A stretch of 64,000 nucleotides of DNA from Pleurotus ostreatus/Saccharomyces cerevisiae fusant (GCA_024196135.1 JAMQCK010000020.1:62001-126000); one strand, 5' to 3'. Shown: positions 1 to 12,230, counted from the stretch's first letter. Translations and numbers: made by a program. The notes: generated by a model from the letters alone, not told the origin.

Positions 1-868
1 GAATCCCAACTTGACGACATGGGTGAGCCTAATACTCTCCAGTCTTCGCGACTGTCCGTCTAACATCCTCAGGTCGACGACTACAAGCAAGTCATCCCCG
101 GGAACAGGCACGTCTTTTGCTCAAGCATGCGTGCTGTGGACTGACCGAACCCGCAGCTTCGCTGGCGATTGTTGAACCTCTGCTCAGAGCGCCGCGTCCC
201 CTACCTTCACGTAGTGCTAAGTTCACTACATTTGGACCATAACCGGGGCGCGATCATGAGGTCCCATATACCCCTTCCTTTACACTGTTGTCTGTAGAAT
301 ACATACAAGGAGTTGTACAACACCGATAATCGCGCGTCGAGAGGGGGCGAGCCAGCGACATGACATACAACAGTGCCGAACCGCGCACAACAAGCTGCTC
401 AAGAACGCGCGCAACAAAATCTCCAAAAATGCCTCCAAAACAAGAGACACTCGCCGTCGCGCCCACTGCATCCCAAGGAACTATCCCCTTTCGGACGACA
501 GTGCAAGTCAAGTTCTGCCTCCGTCCAGTTCGCTTTGCTCCCGATCACAGTTGCTTTGGTCCCGTCACAGTTGCTTTGGTCCCGGACATCTGCGAAGTTC
601 TGGGACACAGGCTGCTTTGCTCCCGGTCACATTCTCGCTTTGGCCCCGCGAGGGTTCTCTGCCTCCGTGTGACGATCGCCAGATCGGTAGATTGACAGAT
701 CTGGAGATGGTAGCCGCCGCAGGTGCCAGGACGTGCGTAAGAGTTGAGAGCGAGCGTGCGGGCATGGTCCTCGACACCGCTGCGACTGTAGTCGGCGGCA
801 TCGACAGATTGCAAGGACGCCTGCAGATACGCGCGAACGCCGACAGACACGCATAGACGCAGGCGCTA
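1..868. other. Left-edge intergenic stretch
   Basis: No convincing coding region is visible. Several overlapping open frames exist on both strands, but none carries a recognisable domain and they overlap one another in every frame. The stretch lies downstream of the tetraspanin-like gene and holds a degenerate tandem repeat at about 527-650. A gene whose body lies beyond the left edge cannot be excluded. Confidence 0.5.
527..650 (+). repeat. Degenerate ~22-bp tandem repeat, about five units
   Basis: Units share a core close to GTTGCTTTGGTCCCGTCACA. Two adjacent units near 550-590 are almost identical. Diverged units lie on both sides, with GCTTTGCTCCCG and GCTTTGGCCCCG variants. The spacing and decay resemble an old minisatellite. 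Confidence 0.65.
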
Positions 869-2423
869 TCACATCGCAGTGCCAACGCCCGACGGTGTCC
901 ATGCAGGACCGTCTGCGTCCTCTCGTCGACCATGCCCATGCTCCTCCCGCGGCGAATCTGCATAGCCTGTCCATTGCGACTCCGGGCCCTCGTCCCGCGG
1001 CGAGTCCACGTAGCCCTCTCGGTGGTCCACGTAGTCGTCCCTCGGAGAGTACGCATACGCCTCGTCGTATGCGAAGCTATCCGCCGAGTACACCGAGCGC
1101 GTCATGTGGGAGGCGCGATAGAGGTCGGCGGTGGGAGGGTACTGTGCGTGGTGCGCGTTGGAGGTCGGTGGGTATGAGGGATCGGAAGAGGGAGAGTATT
1201 GGAGGTCGGAGCCGGAGAGGTCGCGGCGAAGATTGGGCCTGGATGGGCGATGGTCGGAGCGGGGAGTCTTGTAGCTGAGATCCGGTACGGTGTCCAGCAT
1301 GTATGCCTCGCTTGATGCGGGACTTGGCTTGTCGCCTCGTGGTCTAGTGTCCTGAGAGCCGTGGATCGAGCTTCTGCAAAACATCTTCAGCAACAGGGCA
1401 GCCAAAAGTGACGCATACACGCACCCCTCCTGCACGATCACCGCCAGCTTCCTCTCGTCCAACCTATACCGCTCCGGCATCAGCCCCTTCCCAAACCGAT
1501 ACGTGACGTGATTCGCGCTCAGCACCGCCGTCGCCAGCACCAGCACCTGCGCCCCACACACCGCAAACGCCGCCGCACACCACGCCCCCAATATCCTCCT
1601 CTGCGCCTGCAAGAACGGCGCCTTGCACCCCGGCAGCACACTCCTCGCATAGCACGCCCCGCCCGCCGTCGCCTCCACAAACGGCGAGAAGTACCCGCAG
1701 CACTTCATCGCGTCCTGCAGCGCCAGCCGCCCCCTTGCGCCCAGCCCCGCGCTCCACTGCGCGTCGAGCTTCGCGGGGAGGTTGAAGTTCGCGCGCTTGT
1801 ACGTGAGGTAGCCCGGCGCGGCGGCGAGCGCGAGGCCGGGGAGGAGGAGCGCAGTGTATATGGCGAGGAACGGCCGGTGGTTGGTGAGGATGCCGGGCCA
1901 GCCGACGAGGGCGGTGAGGAGGAGGAAGCCGGCGGCGGCGGTGGAGAGGTGCAGCGGGCTCGGGTTCGCGGCGAGGATGATCGGGGAGTCGGGGAGCACG
2001 CCGAGGAGGGTGGCAATGCAGACGGCGAGGCCGGCGAGGGCGTAGAGGGTTAGCTGGGGCAGGGTGTGTCAGGAGAAGGAGATGGCGCGAGGGCGTACGC
2101 ACTGCGGTGTTCGCGATCACGAGCGCCCATTTGAAGCGGTTCCAGCGCTTGCGTTTTCTCCGATGATTTGGGCGCTTGACCGGCTTGACCTGAACTAGTT
2201 CGAGAGGGATATTGTGCTCATCCTCGTCCTCCTCCTGCGGGATGCGCTGAGACCCGGGGCGGAACGCCGAGATCCCACCACCGCGCCGAAGCGGGGCTAT
2301 GTCGGTATCATCACGCCTTGGTCTCTTCCGTAGGTGCCCATTAGACGCGCGAGTGTGTATAGATGAGGAAAACTTGGAGGGAACATAGGGAACCCGGAGG
2401 CTGGTAGATGAGGGGCTGTCCAT
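869..2423 (-). CDS. Tetraspanin-like membrane protein (Tsp2-type)
   Basis: The protein of about 500 residues has a basic cytosolic N-terminus (residues 1-100) followed by three hydrophobic segments. A loop then carries the tetraspanin hallmark CCG inside MKCCGYFSP, with further cysteines (ACYARSVLPGC), and a fourth hydrophobic segment follows. The long C-terminal tail is polar and rich in Ser, Tyr and Pro, with near-repeats such as YVDSPRDE and YADSPREE. The start at 2423 sits in a good Kozak context (GCCATGG). One phase-0 intron (2102-2054, donor GTGCGT) joins the basic N-terminal exon to the first membrane segment. Tetraspanins organise membrane microdomains; in fungi they act in hyphal growth and appressorium-like functions. 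The long tail is typical of basidiomycete Tsp2-like members, but the exact orthology is inferred. Confidence 0.8.
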
Positions 2424-2733
2424 GGCGCTCGCGGCGTGGGGGCCGCACTCAGAAGGGGGCTCTGAAAGAGTTGTATAAGATCGTCCGAGGGAATGCGTGT
2501 CGTTATATTAGGACGTCCGATGCGCAGATGGAGGAAGGTAAAGAACAATGGAGCGCTCGACTTGGCATCCGTGACGCGTGACGCAGTATGAGCAAGTATG
2601 AGCATTGACATCGTGACCGCAGAATCTTGGCCTTTCATCCTTGCTCTCTAACGTCGCGCACGTTAATCGTCCCAGCCGCTGTGCACTGAGTCAGATACTC
2701 GTCTACTTCTACTTTGCTGAGCTGAAAGCATCC
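2424..2733. promoter_or_regulatory. Shared upstream region of tetraspanin (-) and F-box gene (+)
   Basis: About 310 bases separate the divergent start of the tetraspanin gene and the leader exon of the first F-box gene. The stretch must hold both promoters and 5' leaders. No clear TATA box was seen. Confidence 0.5.
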
Positions 2734-4432
2734 AGTGCGTACTTCTCAGAGCCAATTCTGTTTGAAGATCAGGACTCTGACGATCACTGAAGTGGCGCCC
2801 CACGACAAGAAGAGGCTTCTACAAAGCCTCAAGAAGGGACTAGAAGCAACAAACGATCTTCTCGATAGATGCGGACGGATTGCAAGCATGGAGACCTACC
2901 GAACGAGCGATCCCAGCTCGACGACACGCGCAGACGCCAATCACCTGAGAGAGCTCGACGAGGGTCTCGAGGTCGAAGAATCGACTCTACTCAGCATCTT
3001 CAATCAGCTTGACTACGCTCTGGAGCGCATCACACAGCAGAAGCGACTAAATCGTGCCCTCCTAGCACCTGTACGCCGCCTCCCGCGCGAGATCCTCTCG
3101 GAGATCTTCCTCTTCGCCGCTACTTTCTCCAGCCGTATTGACTCGCACAGTGTCTTTCCAGTCCATCGAAAGTATGCCTTTGCGACCGTTTGTCGCATGT
3201 GGAGATCGGTCGCTCGGAGCACACCCGATCTATGGGCCGATATACGGCTGACGCGGAACGAGAAGCCGGGCACTCTCAAGCTGCTTGAGCGCGACCTGAG
3301 GCTTGCGAAGACACGCGCTCTGCACGTACAGCTCGTTCAAGGCGCTGGGGAGTACTGGGATGCGACCTCAAGGGCGTGCTACAACTTTGTCTTGGCGCAG
3401 CAACATCGCTGGCGGTCCCTCCGTCTCGAGAAGCCCAGAGAGGCCGTGCCGCCGAGGGCAACTGCTCCAAGAAAGATGGAGCTTCTATCTCTTGAGATGC
3501 TGCGCGCTGAGATAGACATGATGGACATCTACCTCGTCGAGCAGAGCATCCATGATACCGGCACCGTACAGCTGTTCCGCACCTTGGGCGTCGCCCCTCG
3601 CCTGCGTTCCGTCGAACTGACCTTCAGCGGCCACCTCCCCCACGACATCGGGCTGCTGCTTCCAGGGAGCTGGAGGCTCAGCCACCTGACGCTTGCATTC
3701 CACCTCGTGAAAGGCGACGAGGACCCGTGCACGCTCTTTCTTCCCCTTGTGCAGCAGGCCGCACCAACGCTGGAAGAACTGAGCATGGTAGTCGACTACG
3801 CCGTCCCGGTAGAAGAGCAAAGCCTCTTCGGTCTCCCCGAGGGCCGAGGGCCCTCCGAGGCGCCCAACCTCAGACGTATCGCCGCCACTGGCCCGGCGTC
3901 CTCTCTCCTTGGCGCCATCAACGCGCCGAGCCTCAGCAGCCTCCGCCTCGAGCGCATCATCAACGTGCCCGTCGTGGGCGACGAGTGGATGGACGCGTAC
4001 CTGACCACGCTAGTCCGCCGTGTCCCGCCCGCGTCCACCCTCGAGCTCGTTGACATCGCGTGGACGGCGGACTCGCTGATCGCCGTGCTTCGCACACTGT
4101 CCAGCGTCTCGTCCCTGCTCATCGAGGAGACCACGGCTGAGTACTCTGGGGCTTGTATCACGGAGGCGCTGCTCGCCGGCCTCACCCGCGGGGGCGTCGC
4201 CGTCGACGGCGCGCTGACGCCGCCGAACCCCCTCTTACCACTCCCGAACCTCCGCACTCTGCATCTGGGGCCGTACCAGCGCACGTCTGAGGGCGAGGTG
4301 TCGTTGATTGCGGCCATGCGCAGGATGGAGGTGGCGCGCACTTCAGGAGGGAGCGCCGATGGCGTGGACTTCTGCCCGCTCGAAAGTTTTACTTATGAAT
4401 ACTATCGTCCCGCCTCCGATACGCCTTCATAA
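2734..4432 (+). CDS. F-box-like protein, tandem copy 1
   Basis: The protein is about 546 residues. An N-terminal helical region (about 1-105) precedes an F-box-like motif (about residues 108-160) containing RRLPREILSEIF, then VCRMWRSVA and STPDLW. The rest is leucine-rich and resembles degenerate LRRs. Such proteins are presumed substrate adaptors of SCF ubiquitin ligases; the substrate is unknown. No ATG opens the reading frame at the point where homology with the downstream copy begins. Splicing the intron 2735-2792 joins A2734 to TG2793 and creates ATG followed by APHDKKR. The next in-frame ATG would lose about 50 conserved residues. It is 40-50% alike by eye to its neighbour at 5109-6799, including SDPSS/GDPSS and LSEIFLFAA. 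Confidence 0.8.
2735..2792 (+). other. Intron that splits the start codon (A|TG)
   Basis: The donor is GTGCGT and the acceptor is TGAAG, with a CTGAC branch-like site at about 2777-2781. Removing these 58 bases places A2734 next to TG at 2793-2794. The tandem paralog has an intron at exactly the same place, which supports the model. Confidence 0.65.
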
Positions 4433-5108
4433 TCAAAGTGATACGTGCAGACGAACAGCGGTCTGGACAAGTAATCCCATCCTATGCTACTGTCACAGGA
4501 CTTCTACTTCCGCCTTAATGTAGAGCCCGGTCTCAAGAGATCTTCATGTGCTGTTGAAACTTGCCAAGTCCTCAGCCCGTAGCCAAGGAGTTGTTTCATG
4601 AAAGAATTTGAATTCGTCTCCTTGCATAGGATAAGCGCTCATGGTGAGCAATCAGGCCTTAGGCCTCCTTCTGGTGTGCCTTCGCCGTGCACGCTCACGA
4701 TATCAAACTCCTCTCGATATAGCCCTTCTTTGTCGGCGTAGTAAGTAGTCGACTGGCTGCTCTGTTTTGTCTCGAAGGTATGGCAATGTGGCATCGCTCT
4801 GCGCGGGCAGAATTCAATGCGAACCGTGACATGATTGGCTTTTGATGTCACGTGAATGCCATATGATGTGTGACAAGTCCCTAAACAGAACAATGGGCCG
4901 CGTGTTCGGCCTTTGTTCACAACCTCCAAGTGCTCATTGACTGCCATCGGAAGCGCATACCAAATCGACTATCTAATAATCTCTCGCGTCGCTCGGACCT
5001 CTCTTCCAGGAGACCTAACTCGGTGCAACGCTTGTGAACCTGCGATAGATCATCTCTATTTCCCCATCGCACCGTCCACTTGGCTGAATTTATCATTCGA
5101 ATTACATC
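4433..5108. other. Intergenic: F-box copy 1 3' end and F-box copy 2 promoter
   Basis: No gene is supported in this stretch of about 680 bases. Open frames on the minus strand lack recognisable features. It should contain the terminator of the upstream F-box gene and the promoter and leader exon of the downstream copy. Confidence 0.5.
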
Positions 5109-6799
5109 AGTGAGTATCATCGTGGGCTGCTTGCTGCATCATTGAATCTGGCTTCTTTTTCACTCACCTGTACCCGATAGTGACCCCCGACGAGGGCCTA
5201 GATCTCATACAGGCGGTCTTCATGGGTACAGTGGCTCTGCGACAGCTGCTAAATCAATGCAGTCAACTCGCAAACATTGATGAATACCGTAATGGTGATC
5301 CAAGCTCCTTTCATAGAACGGACAGACAGCTTCTGCTAGAGTTGACGCAGGACATCGAAGAACAGCACGAAATGCTTCGCCCTATCATGGCGCATCTCCA
5401 GGAAATGACCGCACGCAGTCGTGCCCAGCTACGGCTTAACCATGCGTTCTTGTCCCCATTCAGGCGCTTTCCGCGCGAAATTCTTTCCGAGATCTTCCTC
5501 TTCGCAGCTGGTCCCGGGCACGACAATCTGAGCTGCGTGGACCGGGCCCTTGACCACATGCGCAAGGATCCCAGTCCGGGGCACGCGTACAACTTCGCCC
5601 AAGTATGCCATACTTGGAGGTGCGTGGCCTTGTCCACAGCCGCGCTCTGGACGGACGTGCGTCTCTGCGCGGACCGTCCGAACCTGACCCGGTATGTCCT
5701 CGCGCGCGAGCTCCCTCTCACGCGCCGAAGCCCTCTCGACGTGCTCATCGCAGGCGTGATGTACCACAGTTCTGAATGGTGGAAGGTCATCCGCCGCGAG
5801 GCCTACCGCTGGCGAAGTCTCTGTCTGGATCCGCCTGCTCCTGGCGGGATCATAGAGCCCCTCTCTTGTCCTTCACTGGAGAAGCTACGTGCCAGACACG
5901 TAAGCCTGGACGTCTTCTCCCCCCGCGCGTCACAATCCACCCACCCGAAGGTCATTCGTCTCTATGCGAATATGAGCGACGCGCCTCGTCTGCGCCACGT
6001 CGACATTGCCTTCCACGCGAGGGAGGACATAGAGGGCGACTTGCGATTCCCAGAGAGCTGGCGGCTGACCGCCCTGCAGCTCCATGACGGCATATATCGC
6101 ACTCGTCGCCCACTGCTGTCGCTCATCGCGCAGCAGGCCTCGACGCTGGAAGAGGTTGACGTGAGCGCCAGTACGTCGGGATATTTCGAAGGGGAGCCAC
6201 CGAGTTCGACGCCACTGCGCCTCCCTCGGCTGAGGAAGCTCACCTGCATGGGCGCTGGGTACTGTCTAATGGAAAAGATCGTCGCTCCCGCCCTTCAGAC
6301 GCTGAACGTCGGCCGCAATCCCGATGGCAACGTCGCTTGGATCCTCGAGCGCATCGCCACATTCCCTGCGCTCACAAACCTATCCCTCGCCAACGTTGCG
6401 TGGGAGTCGGGCTCCCTGCTTTCCACGCTGCGCAACCTGCCGCAACTAAAGTCGCTCGACATCGCGGAGGACACCCGAGAGCGGATCATCACCAAGGCTC
6501 TTCTGTCTGGCCTAACGCGCGGTGGTGTCGATGTTGAGGGCGTGTGCACTCCGCCGAATCCCCAGTGTCCTCTCCCTAATCTGGTCAGCATGCGTATGTT
6601 GCTATGCAAGCCCGAATGGAGCGACACGTACGAATCGCCGCTACTTGTCCCCCTATGCATGATGGCGCTGTCGCGCCGTCACGGTACAGCCGCTGCCGAT
6701 GGTACAGACGTTCGTGCGCTGGAAACATTCGACGCCCGGTATGTTTACTTCGGAGTGAACGATGCGACACCGATACTGGCCTGGGGCAACGGGAAATAA
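5109..6799 (+). CDS. F-box-like protein, tandem copy 2
   Basis: The protein is 539 residues, with the same layout as the upstream copy: an N-terminal helical segment (1-95), an F-box-like motif with RRFPREILSEIFLFAAG, VCHTWRCVA and STAALW, and a leucine-rich C-terminal half. It is head-to-tail with its paralog, so the pair probably arose by tandem duplication. The start is again created by splicing: A5109 joins TG at 5181-5182 after removal of intron 5110-5180, giving MTPDEGL. An in-frame ATG only occurs about 14 codons later. The likely role is an SCF-type substrate receptor, inferred from the F-box. The target is unknown. Confidence 0.8.
5110..5180 (+). other. Intron that splits the start codon (A|TG), second case
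   Basis: The donor GTGAGT is perfect. The acceptor is a pyrimidine-rich stretch ending CCCGATAG. Splicing yields ATG ACC CCC. The position is identical to that in the upstream paralog although the intron sequences are unalike. Confidence 0.7.
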
Positions 6800-6932
6800 T
6801 GGATTAGGATAAGGACACTATCGATGTCGTGCACCGAAAAGCATCTACGGGCGCCACCCTAGACCTTTTCAGCGAGGGGATGATTATGGTCGAACATATA
6901 TACACTCCGAACGATATACGTACACTGCTCTA

Positions 6933-9688
6933 CTATGCAAATACATCGTCAAGCCATGTCTCGTAATCGTACATGGGCTCCCCTGCTTCATTCGGTGCGC
7001 TTGGTATGGCATCGCGTAGGTAGTCAATGGCGGGGGCAGGCAGCTTGGCGATGCGGAGGTCGAGCTCGGTGAAGTACGGCTGCACAGAGTATGGTCAGTG
7101 ACCAGCCTTCGTCTACAGCGTGAGGACTGCGCACCTTGTCCATAGCCAAGCCACGGAATGCTTCTCGCAACTGCTCTGGCGAGGTCTGGTCCTCGGTGAT
7201 ATCCACCTGAAGCCGCTTTAGCCATGCAGCCACTTCCTTTGAATGCTAGCAAACGTACCAGTAGGTTGATGAACGCCTCATACGACACAGCACCGTAGTC
7301 TTGCACAAGCTGGTCGTAGATGTAGTCCATATCCTCGTCCTGGGTGAGTGAGAACAACCGTCAATGCCGAACCCTCAGGACACCAAAGGAGAGCTGACCG
7401 AGTATACGATCCCCAAACTCGCCAGCGCCGCGATCATCTCCGACTGATTGAGGGTGTTGCTCTCATCCCGGTCGAAGTACCGGAATGTGCTTTCAAACTG
7501 CTCCAGCTGCGCCGGCGTGAGGTTCGTCATATTGCGCGACACGATCTGTCCAACACTGTCAGCCTCCTACACAAACACGACGAAGCCTTGGGTGACTCGA
7601 TGACGCCTTTCGGCCTCGACAAAGCCCCAACCTACCTGGTTATCTATAAACGCGATCTTCTTCTGAACGCTCTGCCTCAACAGCTCGAGCTCGAACTCGA
7701 GGTCCTGCGTCGTGAAGATCGTGTAGTCGTTCTCCTCCACGTTCGCTGCCGCACATTCCGCCTCGGCTGCTCGCACGTCGTCAAGGACCTCCTCTGGATA
7801 AAGCATCAGCACGATATTCGTCGGGTGACACCGATCCGCCTTCATCCCCGACCGCAATAGCACATCAGTACTGACCTAACGTCCCCATCCTCAACTGCAC
7901 CGCCTGTACCATCTGCTGCTGCTCCTCCAGCGGACCTTCCATATCCGCCAGCTCGCGGTCGATCCCGTGCAGCCGCTGCTCGAACGCATTCGCGAGGTCG
8001 GCGAACTTGCGGCGGAGGGTCTCTTTAATTCTAGAACGAGGGTAAGCGAATGGGGACAGCGATCAAGGCCGGCAAGTGAGCAGTGAAGCGAAAGGCCCAC
8101 GCACTGTCGGATCTCCGCGTTGATCGCCCGACTCCGCCTTGCCTCGCTCCCCAGCAGCTCTTTCCACGCCATATCGACGTCCGCGGGGGCAAGTCCGGGC
8201 GGGGGCACGTACTCGCGCAGCCCGTACGTCTTCAGCTTCGTCTGGACATTGAAGAAGAGGGTGGTGACCTCCTGCTTCTCCGTCACCCACTCCCGCTTCC
8301 GCGTCTGCTTGTAGTGGAGGAAGTCCGAGGACTGCTGCTTCGCGGAAGCGTAGTTGCCGTTGAAGACCGAGGCTTCCCATTCTTTCTGGACGTTCGAAAG
8401 GGCTTCGAGGAGCTGTCAAGTTCATGAGAAGGGCGTCAACGATGTTGATGAAGTGTCTTCGAGCAACGTACCAGTCGAACTCTTCGCTCGTAGTCGTTCC
8501 TTGACACCCATACCGATTGCATAAGCTCGGCGAACTTCTCGACTCGTCGCGATACGGTCTCTGCCTGGTCTACAAGGCATCGTGAGGGAGATGCGCATGG
8601 CGCGCCAATGCAGATCACGCACCCATACTCGAGAACGCATGGAAGAAGCTCGCGATGTAAGTCATCACACTGCGCTCGTCCGGCTTCACCGAGTCGCACA
8701 AGTCCTCGACCTCGAGCAGCTGCGGGATGTTGAGATGCTCAGCGGCAACATCAAAAGCGCGCTGCGTGTTGCCGTGCCGGTCTGCCTTGGTGCGGGTTAG
8801 CCCAGTGTCCCCTCTGCCCCTCCCACCAACCATCCCGACCGCAATCCAGAACCCGACGGACCTTATCCAACTTATCATAGTCGATCAAATCCGGCCTATG
8901 GCAGTGGATCAGCGCGCACAGCGCGAGCCCATCCTGCCAGCTGTACGTGAAGTCCTGCACGTCGACCTCTTTGTAGGGCTCGGTCTTGCGCTGGCACCAG
9001 AGGAGGAGGCCTTCCTTCGCGGACAGCCCTTCTTCGCTGGCTTGCGAGGTCAGAGGGGTGTGGGGAGGCGGGGCGGGGTGGTGCGGGGTACACACCTAAT
9101 GTCGGCGATGGTGAAGCGGAGGATGAGGGTCCAGATCATGCCGAGGATAAGCTTGAGGTTGCCGTCGATGATGTCTGGGGGTGTGGATGAGCGTCTGTGG
9201 GACAACAAGGTATTGGACGCGTCGCAGGGAGGACGGACGCACCCTCAGGCCCGATGTTGGTGAGCTTCACGCCGCGGGAGAAGATGAATTCGAGCGCCTT
9301 GTTGACATTCTCGGCCTTCTGTACGCGCATCCGCGGGTTCTTGTTGTATCGCCCCAGGGAGACGTCGCCTGAGTGCGCGATCAGCACTGTCCGCTGTGGT
9401 TCTCTCAGCCACCGTACCCATGATCTCCTGTTCTTTGTTCAGCACACTTCCTCGTCAGAGCCGTTGACCACGCACCATGAGCTGTATCAGTCGTACGCCG
9501 TCCGACAAGTCGTCTACAAGGGATCTCATCGGCGGATACCCATTGGCTTCGAGCTTCGTATTCAGCCTGCGGAATGGAGATCAGACGCCATGCATGCGGT
9601 GGGGGATGAGGTGTAGTGACCATTTGCAGAAGGTGCGCTCCTGCATGTCGCGAGACCTGCTCTCCAGGTCCATCGACATCGACACCAT
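6933..9688 (-). CDS. Alpha-actinin-like actin cross-linker
   Basis: Spliced exons read, in order, two calponin-homology domains, a central helical (spectrin-like) region and a C-terminal EF-hand part. CH1 is shown by [26 protein letters not shown] and [19 protein letters not shown]2 is shown by [28 protein letters not shown] and [10 protein letters not shown]. An EF loop has the canonical D-x-D-x-S-x-T pattern ([12 protein letters not shown]), and the chain ends near [10 protein letters not shown]. The start at 9688 begins [16 protein letters not shown]; an early intron splits the Trp codon of CKWLN. Alpha-actinin bundles actin filaments, notably in the cytokinetic ring. The short rod agrees with fungal members, which have fewer spectrin repeats than animal ones. 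Many introns of about 50 bases interrupt it. Confidence 0.9.
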
Positions 9689-10028
9689 GTTGATTAAAGA
9701 TGGGGGCGTAAAGTACAAAGTCAAGCTGCGGGGTCCGGCGCTTAGCCTATGATGTCCGTGCTGCCCTAAAGAGGAAGGATTTCACCGTGCGCAACCGCAA
9801 GTCGTCCTTTCTCCCTCGGTAAAATTGCTGACCCCCTGTACATGATAGAGCAGAGTGATAGCACTCCAAGAGAGTGCATGGATGCTCTGGAAGGAGTGTG
9901 AAGAGCTACGCGCCAGTACCGGCTCCTAGGGGCCTTTGCCATTTCGGGAGGTTTGTCCGGCCCGCGCTGATCATTTGGACGCGACCGCGACGCGTCTTGC
10001 TGTCGACCACCATCTTGCCGCCCTCACG
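9689..10028. promoter_or_regulatory. Divergent promoter region, alpha-actinin / POB3
   Basis: About 340 bases separate the two divergent starts, so the promoters must overlap or abut. No TATA box or other motif was recognised with confidence. Confidence 0.5.
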
Positions 10029-12230
10029 ATGTCGAGCACGCAGTTCGACAACATATACCATGGTCTGGGATCCAGCGTGGGCAGTGAGTCACGCGGTCAT
10101 CGCCAGTGGCAGCGGCTGACAGAAAACAGAACTCCGCGTCGCAAGCAGTGGTATGGCGTGGAAAGGCTCCGAGGGGGAGCCAATCGTCGCGCTTCCAGCA
10201 GACGACATCAAGTGGGCGCAGTGGCTACGCGTCGCGCGCAACTACCAACTGCGCGTCGGCGTGAAGGACCACCAGAAGCATCATTTCGACGGCTTTGCGC
10301 GCGAGGTGCGTCCCCCGCGCGTCAAACCCGCAAAACTTGCTCATCTGGCACCCAGGACCACGACAAGCTCGCTACACTCCTCAAAAACTACTTCAGCGTC
10401 GCGATCGAGACCAAGGAGATCACCTTCAAGGGCTGGAACTGGGGCGACACCGACTTCCAGGGTCAAGACCTCGCCTTCCTCGTCTCGGACCGCGTCGCAT
10501 TCGAGCTCCCCCTCCAGAACGTTGCCAACTCGAACATTGCCGGCCGCACTGAAGTCTCCCTCGAGTTTTCTGGGCTCACGACGTCCAAGAGCGTTCGCCC
10601 GCAGGGCGACGAGATGGTCGAGATTCGCTTCCACGTCCCTGGCGTGCAGACAAAGCTCAAGGGCGAGTCCGCGAGCGACGCGGGCCAGTCGGACGACGAG
10701 GAGGAGATCAGTGCCGCCCAGGTGTTCCACGACCTCATCAAGGACAAGGCGGAGATCGGTCAGGTGTCGGGCGACATGATCCTCAGCTTCGAGGAAGTGC
10801 TCATTCTGACGCCGCGCGGGCGGTACGATCTGGACATGTTCCCCGACTTTTTACGGCTGCGCGGCAAGACGTACGACTACAAGATCGTCTACACGAGCAT
10901 CTCGAGGTTGTTCTTGCTTGCGAAGGACGACAACCACGTCTTGTTCATCGTGAGTGGCACCTATGATGTGTGCGGCGTCGTCTGACGCCTCGCCAGCTTG
11001 GCCTAAACACCCCCATTCGTCAAGGACAGACGCGCTACAGCTACCTCGTCATGCAGTTCACGCACGAAGAGGAGATCACCGCCGAGCTGAACATGACCGA
11101 GTGCGTGACGCTTCGATCCCTCCGCGCCACTCTCTAACCTCCATCCAGTGAGCAGCTCGCAAAATACAACGGCACACTCGAGAAGAGCTACGAGAAGCCC
11201 ACATACGAGGTTGTATCTGCCATCTTCAAGGGCCTGACCGGCAAGAAGATCATCGGCGTCGGCGGCTTCAAGTCCACCGCCGACCACCCCGGCATCAAAG
11301 CCAACCTAAAGGCCGTCCAAGGCGACCTCTTCATCCTCGACAAGCAGCTCTTCTTTGTCTCCAAGCAGCCCCTCCTCATCGACTTCTCCGACATCCACGC
11401 CGCCATCTTCTCCCGCGTCGGCGGCGGCACGGGCTCGCGGACCTTCGACCTGCGCGTGGAGACGCGCTCGGGGCCGGAGCACACGTTCTCGAGCATCGCG
11501 AAGGAGGAGTACGAGGGCGTGGAGAAGTTCCTGAAGGCGAGCAAGCTGAAGGTGAAGAGCGAGAGCGTGCCGGATGCGGAGATGCTGATGCAGGCGGACC
11601 TGGGGGACGACGATGACGAGGACGAGGAGATGCGCAGTGTGGGCTCGGACGTGCCGAAGAGACGCGCGCTGGACGACGATGATGATAGCGAAGACGACGG
11701 TGCGATGCTTCATGCTACGTAGAAGGTCGGACGCTGACAGGCCCTACCCTACAGAGGACTTCCAGGCCTCCTCGACCGACGAGGGCTCGCCCAGCGAGGA
11801 CGAGTCTGACGACTCCGGCGCTGCCACCGCCTCCGACGCCAGCGGCGACCGCGACGTCGCGAAGGTCGTCAAGAAAAAGAAGGAAAAGAAGGCCAAGAAG
11901 GGCGCGGACGGCGAGGCCCCCAAGAAGAAAAAGAAGCCCTCCGCGCCCGAGGGCAGCGACGCCGAGGACGACGACGACAAGCCGAAGGCGTCGAAGCCAA
12001 AGCCCAAACCCAAGCCCAAAGCGAAGAAGGCGGACGACGCGATGGACGTGGACGAGGAGGGCGGGAAGCCGAAGAAAAAGGCGGCGAAGAAGGATAGGGA
12101 CGATGGGATGGATGTCGATGATAAGCCCAAGCCCAAGCCGCGACCGAAGCCGAAGGCGGCGAAGAAGAAGGACGCGGATGAGGACGAGGATGCGCCGCCG
12201 AAGAAGAAGGTGAAGACGAGTGCGGATTGA
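10029..12230 (+). CDS. POB3: FACT histone chaperone subunit Pob3 (SSRP1-like)
   Basis: The spliced product carries the SSRP1/Pob3 N-terminal region ([31 protein letters not shown]) and the tandem PH-like domains ([20 protein letters not shown], then [16 protein letters not shown]). After these come an acidic stretch ([17 protein letters not shown]) and a long Lys/Pro-rich tail with [16 protein letters not shown] runs. Pob3 works with Spt16 to loosen and rebuild nucleosomes in transcription and replication. No HMG box is seen, as in yeast, where a separate HMG protein (Nhp6) supplies it. The basic tail after the acidic part may replace some of that DNA contact, which is inference. The first exon ends SSVG; the intron starts GTGAGT. 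The start at 10029 has the conserved STQFDNIY beginning. Confidence 0.93.

Noticed and set aside
2735..2737. GTG as start of the first F-box gene
   Set aside because: GTG is not a normal eukaryotic start, and here it is part of a GTGCGT donor. The region after it lacks homology until the 3' splice site.
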